NCBI RefSeq assembly: GCF_007559275.1
Contig: NZ_VMHK01000005.1
Location: 1-64,000 of the forward strand
DNA length: 64,000 bases
Source: Bifidobacterium apousia
GTDB lineage: Bacteria; Actinomycetota; Actinomycetes; Actinomycetales; Bifidobacteriaceae
Direction: 5' to 3'
Positions 1 through 10,300 of the stretch are shown here, piece after piece; position 1 is the stretch's first letter, and each line of letters opens with the position of its first letter. The notes beneath the pieces are model-generated. The model was not told the DNA's origin. It was given only the letters and a program-made list of their open reading frames with translations, and did no database searches. A program made the position numbers and the translations under genes.

Positions 1-85
1 CCCATTCCGAACCCGGAAGCTAAGACCCAGCACGGCAATGGTACTGCACCCGGAAGAGTGTGGGAGAGTAGCACACCGCCGCCAC
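1..85 (+). rRNA. rrf: 5S ribosomal RNA, 3' part
   Basis: The first bases match the conserved 5S loop (CCCATTCCGAACCCGGAAG) and the 3' half (GGGAGAGTAGCACACCGCCGCC). The 5' end lies outside the window, so this is the last gene of an rRNA operon. The exact 3' end is estimated from the usual 5S length. Confidence 0.93.
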
Positions 86-94
86 AACACATTG

Positions 95-130
95 AAAGGC
101 CTCTGATGACACAAGTCACCAGAGGCCTTT
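95..130 (+). terminator. rRNA operon terminator
   Basis: An 11-bp perfect stem (95-105 with 120-130, arms AAAGGCCTCTG / CAGAGGCCTTT) continues, after an A-C mismatch, into TGAC/GTCA around an ACAA loop. It follows the 5S gene directly and ends in TTT, as expected for the rRNA operon terminator. Confidence 0.85.
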
Positions 131-604
131 ACTTTATGTCTGCTCATACTCCCGACAAAACGGTCTCTATCAGCAAACTGTACCTCTACATCTAAGACCT
201 CTACTGCAGCAATATCAGCACGCTTTATGGTGTGGTACAGCCAAGAAACACATGTAGGCCAGTACTACGGATATGGACTCATATTCTCATAACAGATTAG
301 ACAACAATAGTGAAACTTATGTCGGGCACTCTAATGACATTCTGACTCATCCGTTACTGTAGAAGCCGTTAACGGAGGCTTACGCCGCTGATCGGGATTA
401 GCTCAGCAGTTGCCACGCTGCACACTAATCATTGATGTATTTATTACAGATGAAGTGCTTGGTGCATTTAATGAAAATTATCAACGAACTGTATTTTTAA
501 TATACCCTGATACCGTCTAAGAACCCTTGTGTGTCAATACATAAAACGTTGAAGCAAATAAGTAAAATGTCAGCTATTGTCCACCATATACAGGGAGGTA
601 TTAG
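131..604. other. AT-rich intergenic region
   Basis: No convincing gene is seen on either strand. The stretch is clearly more AT-rich than the genes around it and presumably carries the promoter of the MFS gene. A small hairpin (AAGCC...GGCTT, about 363-381) is visible. The ribosome binding site AGGGAGGT at 592-599 precedes the ATG at 605. Confidence 0.5.
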
Positions 605-1999
605 ATGGCTGACAGGATATTCGATATCCATTTGGACAAACATGTGCCGAAAGCTACCATACCGGTAGCCGAACAACGACATCTCTGGTTCCGTGAGTTC
701 ATGAAACCGTATCTGATGGTCATCATTCTGTACATTACTATGTACCTTGTTCGTAATAATTTTAAAGCGGCGCAACCTTTGATGAAACAGCAGCTGGGCA
801 TTACGACCCAGCAGTTGGGCGTAATTGGTTTTGTTTTCTCTGTTGTCTATGGGATCGGAAAAATCGTTGTGGGTTATCTGGTCACGGGCAAAGACAACAA
901 GAAGATTGCATCTATTATGCTTTTCTGCTCGTCTATTGTGGTCATCTGCATCGGTTTCCTGTTCACCCTGAGTCATGTACCTATGGGGTGGTTGATCGTT
1001 CTATGGGCCTTGAATGGGGTCTTTCAGTGCGCCGGAGGCCCTAGTTGCGCCACAGTGATTTCTAACTGGACGACGAAGACGACATATGGCCGATATTTGG
1101 GTGTCTGGAACGCTTCTCACAATATAGGCGGTGGCTTGGCTGGAGTATTCGCCATCTGGTGTGCCCAAACTTTCTTTGGCGGAAAGGTAGCCGGGATGTT
1201 TATCATCCCGGGTGTAGTGGCGCTTCTGGTGGCAATTATGTGCTTCCTTGTCGGCAAGAACCGTCCCGAGGATCTCGGGTGGGAACCGTCAGAGAAGATC
1301 TTCGATGAGCCTGTCAAGCAGGAAGACGAAGAGTCGCATGACGATACCACTTGGCAGATTTTCCGCCGGTACCTGCTTTCCAACCCTTGGGTTTGGGTGC
1401 TTTGCGTCAGCAACGTTTTCGTCTATCTGATCCGCATCGGCATCGACAACTGGGCGCCTTTGCGCGTGACTGAGCAGCTGCATTTCAGCAATCAGGTCGG
1501 TGCACGGACCATCTTCTATTTCGAGATGGGTGCTTTGATTGGATGCCTTCTCTGGGGCGTGGTGTCTGACTTCCTGGGTGGCAGGCCCGCCCTTGTATCC
1601 ACGCTTTGCGCCATCTGCCTGCCGCTCGGAATGGCAGGCTACCAGCTGGGCCGCACCCCTGTGGTCATTTATATTTCGCTGTTCTTTTTGGGTATGTTCA
1701 TTTTCGGACCCCAGATGCTGATCAATATCTCCATGCTCAATCAAATTCCAAAGCGAGCAAATGTGCTGTCCGGCGGCATGGTCGGTGCATTCGCATATCT
1801 GTTCGGTGATTCCACCGCCAAGGTCCTGCTGGCTAAAATCGCAGATTCCTCGTCCGATGGGCTGACCGTGCTCGGGCATGTGCTGCATGGTTGGAACGAC
1901 ACTTTTATTGTGCTGTATATCGCCATTGTCTGTGCAGTTGTGCTTTTGGGTCTAGTGGCCTTGATGGAAGAGAAACGTATTAGAGGAGGTCGTCGATGA
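605..1999 (+). CDS. MFS permease, organophosphate:phosphate antiporter (GlpT/UhpT-like)
   Basis: A 464-residue polytopic membrane protein with about 12 hydrophobic segments and a charged central loop (around residues 218-240, KQEDEESHDD). The N-terminal region (LYITMYLVRNNFKAAQP) and the GGPSCATVISNW segment resemble the OPA subfamily (GlpT, UhpT, UhpC), which exchanges phosphorylated sugars or glycerol phosphate for phosphate. The substrate cannot be decided. The start is fixed by AGGGAGGT five bases upstream of ATG. The stop codon overlaps the start of the phosphatase gene (ATGA), so the two are translationally coupled; a transporter for a phosphorylated compound next to a phosphatase is a sensible pairing. 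UhpC-like sensing rather than transport is an alternative. Confidence 0.82.
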   Translation: MADRIFDIHLDKHVPKATIPVAEQRHLWFREFMKPYLMVIILYITMYLVRNNFKAAQPLMKQQLGITTQQLGVIGFVFSVVYGIGKIVVGYLVTGKDNKKIASIMLFCSSIVVICIGFLFTLSHVPMGWLIVLWALNGVFQCAGGPSCATVISNWTTKTTYGRYLGVWNASHNIGGGLAGVFAIWCAQTFFGGKVAGMFIIPGVVALLVAIMCFLVGKNRPEDLGWEPSEKIFDEPVKQEDEESHDDTTWQIFRRYLLSNPWVWVLCVSNVFVYLIRIGIDNWAPLRVTEQLHFSNQVGARTIFYFEMGALIGCLLWGVVSDFLGGRPALVSTLCAICLPLGMAGYQLGRTPVVIYISLFFLGMFIFGPQMLINISMLNQIPKRANVLSGGMVGAFAYLFGDSTAKVLLAKIADSSSDGLTVLGHVLHGWNDTFIVLYIAIVCAVVLLGLVALMEEKRIRGGRR

Positions 2000-2748
2000 A
2001 CATCACCAATTTCCGGGATCTGGGTGGCATGCGGACCATCCACGGCCGCCGGGTCCGCCAGCACAAGTTCATCCGGTCCGGGCAGCTGGTCGGCCTGGAC
2101 GAGGAGACCAAGAGGGATTTGGTTAACCGTTACCGGGTGACGGAGGTCGTGGACTTCCGTAGGCCCTTCGAGATACAGGAGAGTCCTGACGACTCAATCG
2201 AAGGCATCACTTTTACCAACATCGATCTGCTGGGTATGATCGGTGCCCGTAATACCAGCTTGGACGACTTCGCCTCAATAGGTTCGGTCGATCGGGTCAA
2301 TGACCATATGCTGGGCACCTACCACGATATGGTCCTGAATCCAGGCGCTCAGAAAGGTTTTGGGCGCTTCCTGCGCATCGTCGTGGGCAACACACAGGGG
2401 GCTACTCTCTTCCACTGCTTTGCCGGCAAGGACAGGACCGGGTTCGCCGCGGCCCTGGTGCTCTGGCTGCTGGAGGTGGACGACGACCAGATATTCGCGG
2501 ACTATCTGAAGACCAACCAAGAAAGGGTCGCGGCCAACAATCAGCTGCTGGACCAATTCCGCGCCAAGGGCTTCGACCAGGATTCGTTGGATGCACTGGC
2601 GGTCGCGCTTTATGTCAAGAAGGAATATCTGATCTACGCCCGCCAGCTCATGATTGATGCCTATGGTGATGTCTTCGCCTATGCACATCAGGCCCTAGGG
2701 TTCGGGCCAGACCAGGTGGAGGCCCTGCGTCGCAACCTGCTTGAGTAA
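1996..2748 (+). CDS. Tyrosine-protein phosphatase family protein
   Basis: A 250-residue protein of the bacterial tyrosine phosphatase / phosphoinositide phosphatase type. The N-terminus NFRDLGGMRTIHGRRV is the characteristic opening of this family, followed by FIRSGQL, and the P-loop HCFAGKDRTG carries catalytic Cys141 and Arg147. GAGGAGGT at 1983-1990 sits in front of an ATG that overlaps the permease stop by four bases. No signal peptide, so cytoplasmic. Some relatives hydrolyse phosphoinositides or small phosphate esters, and the coupling to an organophosphate permease leaves open a metabolite as substrate (inference). Confidence 0.87.
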   Translation: MNITNFRDLGGMRTIHGRRVRQHKFIRSGQLVGLDEETKRDLVNRYRVTEVVDFRRPFEIQESPDDSIEGITFTNIDLLGMIGARNTSLDDFASIGSVDRVNDHMLGTYHDMVLNPGAQKGFGRFLRIVVGNTQGATLFHCFAGKDRTGFAAALVLWLLEVDDDQIFADYLKTNQERVAANNQLLDQFRAKGFDQDSLDALAVALYVKKEYLIYARQLMIDAYGDVFAYAHQALGFGPDQVEALRRNLLE

Positions 2749-2846
2749 CCGGACAAGACCAAATAGGTGCGGACAGGCAATCGGGCTTGAGTGCCAATTG
2801 TAAGGAGGGCATCGTGCATACATAAGTCTGGGACGGTGGTGATTTC

Positions 2847-2903
2847 GGGCCTCCCGTGTGGCTCTGGTCGGTCAATGTTGATCACCAGACGACCGGGAGG
2901 CCC
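2847..2903. terminator. Long imperfect hairpin downstream of the phosphatase gene
   Basis: Arms GGGCCTCCCG (2847-2856) and CGGGAGGCCC (2894-2903) pair perfectly. An inner stem TCTGGT/ACCAGA and a TCAA/TTGA tip extend it. There is no T-run, so a factor-independent terminator is uncertain; it may simply end the 605-2748 transcript. Confidence 0.45.
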
Positions 2904-3060
2904 GGGCCATTGTGAAGACGGCCATGAATGCGGGCGCGGGTTTCTTTCACACAGACGGATTGCCGCGTAGACTGCGATTATATGGTCAGCAAAACAGTAT
3001 GGAAGCAGCTGGATCAGTCTTGGCTGACCATATCAACGCTGCAGGTGTCTGGATGATCTA
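2886..3060 (+). pseudogene. Possible aldo/keto reductase remnant
   Basis: One frame reads DDREARAIVKTAMNAGAG followed by FFHTDG and later NSMEAAGSVLADHI before a stop. This is reminiscent of the aldo/keto reductase N-terminal pattern (position-specific Ala-Gly, FFDTA, then SEE..G.AL). No upstream start or downstream continuation is recognisable. An 11-bp inverted repeat (2980-2990 with 3023-3033) lies inside it. The assignment is tentative. Confidence 0.3.
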
Positions 3061-3166
3061 GGAGGATTTTGGACACAACTTAAAAGAGATATCCATGTCC
3101 TGGAGCGGCGGCAGTTGTCTCCCTGCCCGGTCTGTTTACGCCCTTTCTTATGTCGCTGGGGTCAGA

Positions 3167-3329
3167 AGATGCCGTTGCCGTTACGGGACTGTACGTCTTC
3201 CAGGTTGTGCTGGATGTAGTCGTTTCGCATGAACATGTCGATATTACTGGTATCTCCCCGGCTGAAGACCTGGTCGTAGAACTCCTACACCAGGGACTTG
3301 CTCGCTGCCGTCTCAGTCTCGCTCATCAT
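3167..3329 (-). pseudogene. NTF2/SnoaL-like protein, truncated remnant
   Basis: Reading from an ATGATG at 3329 with GAAGG upstream, the frame gives MMSETETAASKSLV, an in-frame TAG, then EFYDQVFSRGDTSNID and NDYIQHNLEDVQSRNG before another stop. EFYDxxFxxG with YIQHN is the N-terminal signature of the SnoaL-like / nuclear transport factor 2 superfamily. Only the first third remains and it is interrupted, so it is a decayed gene. What follows (roughly 3060-3160) shows no clear homology. Confidence 0.6.
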
Positions 3330-3454
3330 GAACCTTCGCTTTCTGCCTGTATATAGACATTCGAGATTCTTCATGAGTAGGTGTCTTTGCGCAGGCTCGT
3401 AAGCACGTATGCGGTTTCTGATGAGCGGCGGACGGCAGCAGGCGGGAAGGTTAG

Positions 3455-4327
3455 TCAGGCCTTGAACCGGCGCTCGTCGTTCATGGTGGCGAAGTTCAGG
3501 CCGATCAGGATGCCGCCGCCTATGTAGTTGCCCAGCATGGCCACCAGGACTACCAGGATCGCCTTCCAGGCGTTGACCCGCCCGAAGACACCCAGGATGA
3601 GGAAGAGGGCCGAATCCGCTATCGAGTGCTCGAACCCGCAGAAGGCGAAGACGAAGACGGCCACGACCATGATGATGCACTTGGTGAAGTCGTTGGAAAG
3701 CTTGCCGTTGTAGACCATAAGCATGGCGATGTTGATGCAGAAGTTGCACAGGATGCCGCGCACGAACAGGTCAGCGAAGCCCATGGGACCGCCGGAGACA
3801 TAGCCGGTCTTGGTCGCCGCGGCCGCCAGCATCTGGTCCAGGGTCGGGCCGCTGACGATGGATGAGAAGCGCAGGATGACGGCCACGATCAGGGCTCCGG
3901 CCAGATTGCCCAGAAGGCAGAGGACCAGGATCCGCAGGGAGGCCAGCCAGCCCAGGCGCTTGTGATAGGCGCCTATGGTGACCACCATCATGTTGGAGGT
4001 CAGCAGTTCGGAGTTGGTGTAGTAGATCAGGACCAGGGCCCAGCCGAAGGTGGTCGCCGCCAGGACCCGGCCCGCCAGGATCAGCCCGTGGTCTGCGGGG
4101 TTCTGGCCGGCCTGGCCCATGATGACGAAGTAGGCCGTGAAGAAGATACCCACAAAGAGGCCGGCCATGGTGGCTCGTTGCATGTACTTGCCGGTCAGTG
4201 CGCCGCTCATGGTCTTCTTGCTCTCGACCACGTCCAGGACGGTGCTGATGAAGGCCCGCCCGGGGAAGAGGGGCTGCCGTTTCTGTTGATCTGTCATCTG
4301 ATTGGATTGCTCATTCACGGGGTTCAT
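3455..4327 (-). CDS. Formate/nitrite transporter (FNT family channel)
   Basis: A 290-residue membrane protein with six hydrophobic segments. FNT hallmarks are present: NSELLTSNMM in the third segment region, LCNFCINIAML, CGFEHSIADSA with the conserved pore His, and GNYIGGG near the end. FNT proteins are pentameric channels for formate, nitrite or related monovalent anions; formate export is plausible in a mixed-acid fermenter (inference). The start is uncertain: ATG at 4327 lacks a good ribosome binding site, and the GTG four codons in or the ATG at residue 11 are alternatives. It lies alone at the end of a minus-strand gene series. Confidence 0.88.
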   Translation of the reverse strand: MNPVNEQSNQMTDQQKRQPLFPGRAFISTVLDVVESKKTMSGALTGKYMQRATMAGLFVGIFFTAYFVIMGQAGQNPADHGLILAGRVLAATTFGWALVLIYYTNSELLTSNMMVVTIGAYHKRLGWLASLRILVLCLLGNLAGALIVAVILRFSSIVSGPTLDQMLAAAATKTGYVSGGPMGFADLFVRGILCNFCINIAMLMVYNGKLSNDFTKCIIMVVAVFVFAFCGFEHSIADSALFLILGVFGRVNAWKAILVVLVAMLGNYIGGGILIGLNFATMNDERRFKA

Positions 4328-4418
4328 TATGGCATTCCCGAGTAAAGAGGGACCGCCCCCAAGGCCCGACTGTGCGGGAATTCACTTCTTTGCCAGTGCC
4401 ACCCAGTGCCGCTCAGCC

Positions 4419-7244
4419 TCACTCGGTGCGCAGGGCGGTGGCGGGATCCTGCTTGGCCGCCTTCCGCGAGGGGATCAGGCCGCCGATCAGGGTCAGGACC
4501 ACGCTCAGAATGACCAGGGCTATCCCGCCCGAGGCGGGCAGGGCGGCGTTGACCTCAGTGGTCCCCATGAAGTGGTGCATGATGCTGTTGGCCGGAATGA
4601 TCAGCAGCAGGGTGATGCCCACTCCCAGCAGGCCCGCCAGAAGTCCGATGAGGCCGGTCTCGGCGTTGAAGACGTTGGAGACGTTGCGCTTGGAGGCGCC
4701 CATGGCGCGCAGGATGCCGATCTCCTTGGTTCGCTCCAGAACCGATATGTAGGTGATGATGCCGATCATGATGGAGGAGACCACCAGCGAGACTCCGACG
4801 AAGGCTATCAGCACGTAGGTGATGACGTTGATGATGGTGGTGACCGAATTCATCATCAGGCCCACGTAGTCGGTATAGACGATCCTGTTCTTCTCCGCGG
4901 CCTTGTCGTTGTAGTGCTTGATGGAGTCACCCACGGAATTCTTGTTCTCGAAGCTGTCCGTGTAGATGCTGATGCGGGAGGGGGCGTCCCGGGAGATCAG
5001 GCCGAAGTCGCTCAGGTTGTCGGCGTAGGTGCCGGTGGAAACGTACTGGTTGTAGATGGCGACCAGAGCGTCCTGCGGAGCGGTGGCGATGTACTGGTCG
5101 AAGGCCTGGGCCGTCTGCTGCTCGGCTGAGGCCCCCGTGGGAATGCCGGCAGAACCTTGGGCTCTCGCAGCGGCTCCGGCCCGGCCCTGGGCTTCCTGCC
5201 CGGCCATGGCTGCCGAGCCCTTCATGATTTCCTGGGCCATGCTGGCTTTCTGGCTGACGCCCAGGGAGGCGATGTAGGCCTTGGCATCGTTGGCCTTGGC
5301 GGCATCGTCGGCAGGGGCGAAGGCCATCCCGTTGAGGACGCTGTGGCCCTGGTCAGCCTCCTGGTCGGTGACGATGGGGCTGGTCTTGGCCTGGTCAATC
5401 AGGTAGTCGGTCAGCTGGCGGGTATACCCGACGCCGACCTTGAGGGGCGTGGCCTTGGCCCCCTGGTTGGGGCGGACAATGCCGACGATGTGCAGCTGCA
5501 GGCCCTGGTCGGCGGCCTTGGTCATCTGGTCGGTGTTGTCGCCGATGTAGTGGTAGTGGCCGTCGGTCCCCTTGGCATACTGGTCCGCAGCGGGCACCAG
5601 GGAGAGTTTCCGGTCCATGGCCTTGGTGTATTCGATGGGCTTGGTGTCGACCTTGACCTCCTGGCCGCTGTTGAGCTTGTTCATCATGTCGGTGTACTGG
5701 CTGGAGGGGAGGATGCCCAGCTTGTAGAGGCTGGTGACGGGCATCTGGTTGTTCTTGTCCAGCACCAGGACCACCTGATCCTTGGCCTTGGGCCAGGTGC
5801 CGTTCACCACCTGGTAGTTGTCGGTCACCACCTTGCTGATGGTGGTCTTGGCATCGGCCCCCGGCATGATCTCGCCGAAGATCTCCGGGGCCTTGTTCTT
5901 CTCGGTCTTGCCGGTCAGGTAGGACATCTGCATGGACTGGATATCGCCCATGTCGCTGTCGGTGTTGGCTGTGGCCATCTGGCTGGCGGTGGAGCTGGCA
6001 TCGTCCTGCCCGCCCATGGTCACCTTATCCGCAGAGACCAGCTTGCCGTCCGGATCGTGCCCGAAGACCGAGAACTTGGTGGCGTAGGAGTACTGGATGC
6101 CCACAGACCCCACGTATTGGTGGATTTCACTCTTGGGATTGTCCAAGTATTTTTTGAAGTCTGTCAGGTTGTTCTGGGTGATGCTGCTGGTCAGGCTGGA
6201 GGCCCCCTTGACGCTGGAGTCGTCCGGCTGAATGGCCTTGAGATCCTTGTGGGCCTTGGCCTCTTTCTGGGTTTCCTGGGCAGAGTCCACTATCTTGTTC
6301 AGGTCAAAGGACTGCTCCTGAATGGTGATGGGGTAGGAGGTCATGGTCTCCCGCTGTATTCTGTCGATGTAGCGGTTGACCCCGGTGGACACCGACAGGA
6401 TCAGGGCGATGCCGATGATGCCGATGGACCCAGCGAAGGATGTCAGGGCAGTCCGGGCCTTCTTGGTCCGAAGATTGTTGAAGCTCAGCGACAGGGAGGT
6501 CAGTAGCCCCATTGAGGCCTTGCCGAAGGTGCGGTGGCGGGCCCGGCGGATGGGCACCTGGTCGTCGGGCAGGGGGTCGGAGTCGCTGATGACCGAGCCG
6601 TCGTGCAGCTCCACGATCCTGGTGGCGTACTGGTGGGCCAGCTCGGGGTTGTGGGTGACCATGACCACCAGCCGGTCCTGGGCCACCTCCTTGAGCAGGT
6701 TCATGATCTGGATGGAGGTCTCGGAGTCCAGTGCTCCGGTGGGCTCGTCGGCCAGGAGGATGCGGGGGTTGTTGACCAGGGCCCTGGCGATGGCCACCCG
6801 CTGCATCTGCCCGCCCGAGAGCTGGTTGGGTCGCTTGTTCACGTGCTGGCCCAGTCCCACCTGCTCCAGGGCCTGCCTGGCCCGTTCGCGTCGTTCCTGC
6901 CGGTGCACGCCCGAGATGGTCAGGGCCAGCTCCACGTTGGACAGGATGCTCTGGTGGGGGATGAGGTTATAGCTCTGGAAGACGAAGCCCACGGTGTGGT
7001 TGCGGTAGGAGTCCCAGTCCCGGTCCTTGTATTTCTTGGTGGAGGTGCCGTTGATGATCAGGTCGCCCTGGTCGTAGCGATCCAGCCCGCCGATGATGTT
7101 AAGCAGGGTGGTCTTGCCGGAGCCGGAGGGGCCCAGGATGGCCACGAACTCGTTGTCGCGCAGGTTGACGCTGACATCATTCAAGGCCTGCTGGACGAAG
7201 TCCCCCGTTTTGTACTGTTTGGAGATGTGTTCGATCTGCAGCAC
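4419..7244 (-). CDS. Fused ABC ATPase/permease, MacB-like
   Basis: 941 residues. The ATPase domain (about 1-225) has Walker [10 protein letters not shown], signature [15 protein letters not shown] and Walker [15 protein letters not shown]. One membrane segment near residue 265-285 leads into a large extracytoplasmic region (about 290-790), and three C-terminal segments form an FtsX-like domain ending in [15 protein letters not shown] and [20 protein letters not shown]. This is the type VII (MacB/LolCDE-like) ABC architecture, used for mechanotransmission or peptide/antibiotic export rather than substrate channelling. GTG start with GGAGG upstream. The outer region contains an Ala/Gln-rich stretch ([17 protein letters not shown]). 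Substrate unknown. Confidence 0.85.
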   Translation of the reverse strand: MLQIEHISKQYKTGDFVQQALNDVSVNLRDNEFVAILGPSGSGKTTLLNIIGGLDRYDQGDLIINGTSTKKYKDRDWDSYRNHTVGFVFQSYNLIPHQSILSNVELALTISGVHRQERRERARQALEQVGLGQHVNKRPNQLSGGQMQRVAIARALVNNPRILLADEPTGALDSETSIQIMNLLKEVAQDRLVVMVTHNPELAHQYATRIVELHDGSVISDSDPLPDDQVPIRRARHRTFGKASMGLLTSLSLSFNNLRTKKARTALTSFAGSIGIIGIALILSVSTGVNRYIDRIQRETMTSYPITIQEQSFDLNKIVDSAQETQKEAKAHKDLKAIQPDDSSVKGASSLTSSITQNNLTDFKKYLDNPKSEIHQYVGSVGIQYSYATKFSVFGHDPDGKLVSADKVTMGGQDDASSTASQMATANTDSDMGDIQSMQMSYLTGKTEKNKAPEIFGEIMPGADAKTTISKVVTDNYQVVNGTWPKAKDQVVLVLDKNNQMPVTSLYKLGILPSSQYTDMMNKLNSGQEVKVDTKPIEYTKAMDRKLSLVPAADQYAKGTDGHYHYIGDNTDQMTKAADQGLQLHIVGIVRPNQGAKATPLKVGVGYTRQLTDYLIDQAKTSPIVTDQEADQGHSVLNGMAFAPADDAAKANDAKAYIASLGVSQKASMAQEIMKGSAAMAGQEAQGRAGAAARAQGSAGIPTGASAEQQTAQAFDQYIATAPQDALVAIYNQYVSTGTYADNLSDFGLISRDAPSRISIYTDSFENKNSVGDSIKHYNDKAAEKNRIVYTDYVGLMMNSVTTIINVITYVLIAFVGVSLVVSSIMIGIITYISVLERTKEIGILRAMGASKRNVSNVFNAETGLIGLLAGLLGVGITLLLIIPANSIMHHFMGTTEVNAALPASGGIALVILSVVLTLIGGLIPSRKAAKQDPATALRTE

Positions 7245-7348
7245 CGTCGTCCTCCGCTTTCTGGATTCTCAATGGCTTTAATGGCATGGACTTATGGACT
7301 CTTGGAGTGCCAGCTTACGCCATCAGCATGGGTAAATGCCGATATGGC

Positions 7349-10300
7349 CTAGTCCACCGACTTGAGGGCCTCCAGCATGTCCACATGCTTGAGCTTGTTG
7401 TTGACCATCCAGCCCAGGCCGGCCGTGATGACCGTGATCATGACCAGGGGCACGACGAAGGCCACCCAGCTGATGGTGGGGTCAAAGAGGACATTGTCTG
7501 GCGGGACCGTGGTGATGATGTAGTGGTGCAGCCAGGCCCCGAACCCGTACCCTGCCAGGACGCCGATGGCCGACAGAAGGATGGTCTCCCGGTAGATGTA
7601 CATGGTCACCTCGCGGTCGTAGAAGCCCAGCACCTTGATGGTGCTCAGCTCGCGGATCCGCTCCTCCACATTCAGGTTGGTCAGGTTGTAGAGGATGACC
7701 AGGGCCAGCAGGGTGGCCACGATGATCAGCACCTGCATGATCATGTTCAAGGATTTGACCACGGTGTCGATCTGGCTCATCAGGGTCGTGTTCTGCACCA
7801 CCCCCTGGATCCCGTCGATCCGCATGAAGGAGGCGGCCTGCCTTCTGGTGTTCTCCGCGCTGGAGTCCTTGAAGGTGACCAGATGGGCGTTGGGCGAGAA
7901 GTCCTGGTGGAAGACGGTCCTGTAGGCCGATGGGCTCATGAAGACGAAGTGCCCCAGGTACATCTCGCAGATGCCATCCACCCGCATGGTCCTGTCCCTG
8001 CCGCCTGAATCCTGCAGGGTGATCCTGTCGCCTGCCTTGGTCCCCGTCAGCTGGGCGATCCGTTCGGAGAGGATCACGCCGTCGCCCTTGAGGCTCAGGG
8101 GCTTGTGCCCGGACCGGGTGTCCATGCGGATGAAGTCGTCCAGGTGCTGGGCGCTAGCCGGCGCAATCATGGTGATGGACTGCTTGTCGGCGTTGTGCCC
8201 GGCTGTCTTGCTCATCTCCTCGTAGCGCACGTTCAGGGAACGGCTCACATCAGGCTTTTCCAGCCGTTCCCTGATGGATTGGCGCTGGTCGGATGTGGCC
8301 TGGCTGTTCTCGGCGGCGATCAGGTCGTAGCGGATCACCTGACCGAACTGGTGCTCGTTGATGGCGGAGATGGACCCCTGCACGCCGAAACCGGCCATCA
8401 GCAGAGCCACCGATCCGCAGACCCCGAAGATGGTCATCAGCATCCGTTGCTTGTAGCGGAAGATGTTCCGGGCGGTGACCTTGTGGGTGAAGCTGAGCCG
8501 GTTCCAGATCAGGGGGATGCGCTCCAGGAAGATCTTCGAACCGGCGCTGGGCGGCTTGGGCAGGAGGAGGGCCGACGGCTTCTCGCGCAGCTCCCGCCAG
8601 GCGCTCAGGAAAGCGGGAACCACGGCGCTCAGGAAGGCCAGCAGGCAGGCCAGGAGGGTGATGGGCAGGTGGAAGCCGTAGTGGATGGGCGGCATGTCGA
8701 AGGCGTGGACATAGGCCTGGTAGACGATCCAGGGCAGGAGGGTGTGGCCGGCGATGATGCCCAGAAGCGCACCCAGGGCCGAAGCTGCTCCGCCGTAGAC
8801 CAGGAACTTGGCCATGACATCCCGGTCCCTGTAGCCCAGGGCCTTGAGCGTTCCGGCGTTGATCCGCTCCTCGTCCACAAAGCGCGTCATGGTGGTGAAG
8901 GTGACCAGGGCGGCCACCAGATACATGAAGTAGGGGAAGACCTTGGCCAGCGAGTCCACGATGAAGGAGACGGAGGCGTAGACCTTGTAGCCCTCCGAGC
9001 CGGGCGCCTCACGACGAGAGTCCAGGGCATAGACCGGCTTCTCCAGTCGGCTCAGCTGGTCCGCCGCCTTGTTCAGCTTCTTCTGGGAGTCGTCGATCCT
9101 CTTCTGGGCGTCTGGGCTCTCCCTCTTGAACTTGTCCAGTTTGGTCCGGTATTCCGCGGTTTTCTGGTCCAGGGCGGCTTGGGCCTGGTCGATCTGCCCC
9201 TGGGCAGAGGCACGGCCGCTGGCCAGCTGCTGCCGGGCCTGGGCTAGCTTGGCCCTGCCCTGGGTCAGCTGCGCGGAGGCCTGGTCAAGCTGGGCCTTGC
9301 CCTGGGCCAGTTGGCGCTCGCCTTCGTTCACCTTGGCTCTGGCCTGGGTCAGCTCCCGACGCTTTGCATCCAGGGTCTGCTGGTTGGCTGCGACCTGGGC
9401 CATGCCGGGGGTGTACTGGTTGGTCATGAAGGCATCGCGGCCCGCCTTGGCCTTGGCCGCCAGGGCATCGATCTGCGGTGATTGCCGGTTGAGTTCGGCC
9501 AGTTGCTCCTGAAGCCCGGCCTTCTTGCGGTTGAGCTCCTCCTGCTGCTGAGGGGTCAGCCCGGGTGTGGCCAGTTGGGCGTCGATGGTCTGAATGAGGC
9601 CGGTGACCTGTGCGATGCCCTGCCTGCATTGCTTCTGCGCTGCCTGGGCCTGGGCTACAGCTTGGTCGGCCTGGGCCTTGCCGCCCTCCAGCTGCTGGCG
9701 GGAACTATCAAGTTTGGCCTGTCCTTGGTCGATGGCCTGCTGTCCCTGGTCGGCCTGCTGCCTGCCCTGGGCCACCTGGCTGGCGGAGGACTGGTACTGC
9801 TTCTGCTTTCGAGCCAGTTCGGCCGAACTCAGATCCACCTCCTGCTGCCCCTGGTCGATGGCCGCCTGGGCCTGCACCGTCTTGGCGGCCAGTTGGTTCT
9901 TGGCGGACTGGATGCTCTGGGCGCCCTGGTCCAGATCCTTCCTGGCCTGGTCCAGCTGCTGCCGGTTCCCTTCGAGCTCCTGTCTTGACTGATCCACCTG
10001 GGCCTGCCCCTGGTCCAGTTTCTGCTTCAGGGGGGCCTTGATGGCGTTCAGCCTCGCTGTAGGGCGTCCGGACAGGATCCTGTTCAGATCGTCCTTGTGG
10101 GTCTGCAGGGCCTGGATGTACTGGTCGGAATAATGGTCTTGAATCCGGTCCAGGTCCTTGAAGGTCAGGCGGGCGATCATGTACTCGTCCGAGTCGAAGG
10201 CCTTGGGCGTGGTCACTGCGTAGGAGTCCAAGGACCCGGATCCGGCTGTGGAGGGGCCCATGTTGACCTTGCTCAGGATCTCGGTCGACCTGACCATGCC

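Noticed and set aside
5157-6506. Long plus-strand open frame of 449 codons
   Set aside because: Antisense to the MacB-like gene, rich in Gly/Val/Leu as expected from a high-GC shadow, no ribosome binding site or family resemblance.
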